Program-made: the position numbers and the translations under genes
Shown: in pieces, positions 63,914-64,000 of the stretch
Layout: every line of letters begins with the position of its first letter
Position numbering within the stretch: the stretch's first letter is position 1
Source: JBOFDK01 sp051646925
GTDB lineage: Bacteria > Bacillota > Clostridia > Lachnospirales > Cellulosilyticaceae
Assembly: GCA_051646925.1 (NCBI GenBank)
Contig: JBOFDK010000014.1
Location: forward strand, 11,994 to 75,993
Direction of reading: 5' to 3'
DNA: 64,000 nt
The notes under the pieces: model-generated
The model's database searches: none
Seen by the model: the letters and a program-made list of their open reading frames with translations, nothing else
What the model was told of the DNA's origin: nothing

Positions 63914-64000
63914 TCACGAAATATCTTTTATGTGAAATATTTTTATCTCTGATTGCTTCTTATCTATTGTTAATATATTTTCTTTATCCAAAAATACAAC
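63914..64000 (-). CDS. C-terminus of paralogue family member 3 (cut by window edge)
   Basis: The last 28 codons are open to the right edge and end in TGA at 63914. The peptide (VVFLDKENILTIDKKQ, then IKIFHIKDIS) aligns with the tails of the 61077 protein (IIWADKETIIIIDKDK) and the 47099 protein. Its position 150 bp upstream of the 61077 gene makes the two a tandem pair separated by a terminator. Confidence 0.75.
   Translation of the reverse strand, partial: VVFLDKENILTIDKKQSEIKIFHIKDIS

Overview
The window is a low-GC, mostly housekeeping stretch of a Firmicutes (Clostridia) chromosome. Evidence: A/T-biased codon use, strong AGGAGG ribosome binding sites, a long-form hpf, a GGQ release-factor pair in typical clostridial contexts, the rho-rpmE-DUF1385-prmC-prfA cluster, hprK next to uvrC, DUF1540 and rubrerythrin. 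The style resembles Lachnospirales/Cellulosilyticum-Epulopiscium relatives, but the genus is an inference. Nearly all genes lie on the minus strand. No rRNA, tRNA, CRISPR array, transposase or prophage was found.

Layout. 1-9 kb: AddB (cut by the left edge), a secreted protein, CstA, an SH3-NlpC/P60 hydrolase, a TIM-barrel isomerase and a YcxB-like membrane protein. 9-13 kb: a BmrC/BmrD-like heterodimeric ABC exporter. 13-23 kb: glcK-hprK-uvrC, a surface protein, then uvrA and uvrB. uvrB is preceded by a tandemly duplicated promoter. 23.5-25 kb: two tiny Cys-containing proteins and a ZIP metal transporter. 25-30 kb: rho-rpmE-DUF1385-prmC-prfA. 30-34 kb: ywbE, a Lon-like protease without a P-loop, and tsaE-tsaB-rimI. 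34.6-38.5 kb: rubrerythrin, tex and a repeat-tailed unknown. 38.5-44.3 kb: threonine/lysine pathway genes (ACT regulator, hom, ApgM-like, aspartokinase) with tmk-thrB. 44.4-45.7 kb: two flavodoxin-fold proteins. 45.9-51.3 kb: prfB with its programmed frameshift, a coiled-coil membrane protein, and secA. 51.5-55.1 kb: a second heterodimeric ABC exporter on the plus strand. 55.2-58 kb: a candidate type I toxin-antitoxin locus, an EVE-HNH restriction-like nuclease and an acidic orphan. 58-60.7 kb: deoD, hpf, polyprenyl synthase. 61-64 kb: a very large paralogue of the protein beside secA, and the tail of a third.

Three things stand out. (1) A family of A/T-rich coiled-coil membrane proteins has three copies here, with an N-terminus that aligns without gaps over 71 residues, a shared DSKYIVSM motif and a shared C-terminal module; I recognise no named family. 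(2) A small hydrophobic ORF has all the expected parts of a type I toxin-antitoxin module: a promoter with long 5' leader, a sequestered perfect Shine-Dalgarno, a terminator, and a convergent antisense RNA with its own promoter and terminator. (3) Short tandem duplications (30-44 bp, often 33 bp) recur in intergenic DNA and in genes, including one that doubles the uvrB promoter and one that adds 11 residues to Rho.

The conserved hpf-secA-prfB neighbourhood has been opened at two places by accessory genes (defence-like genes, the ABC pair and the coiled-coil family), which marks it as the main accessory region of the window.
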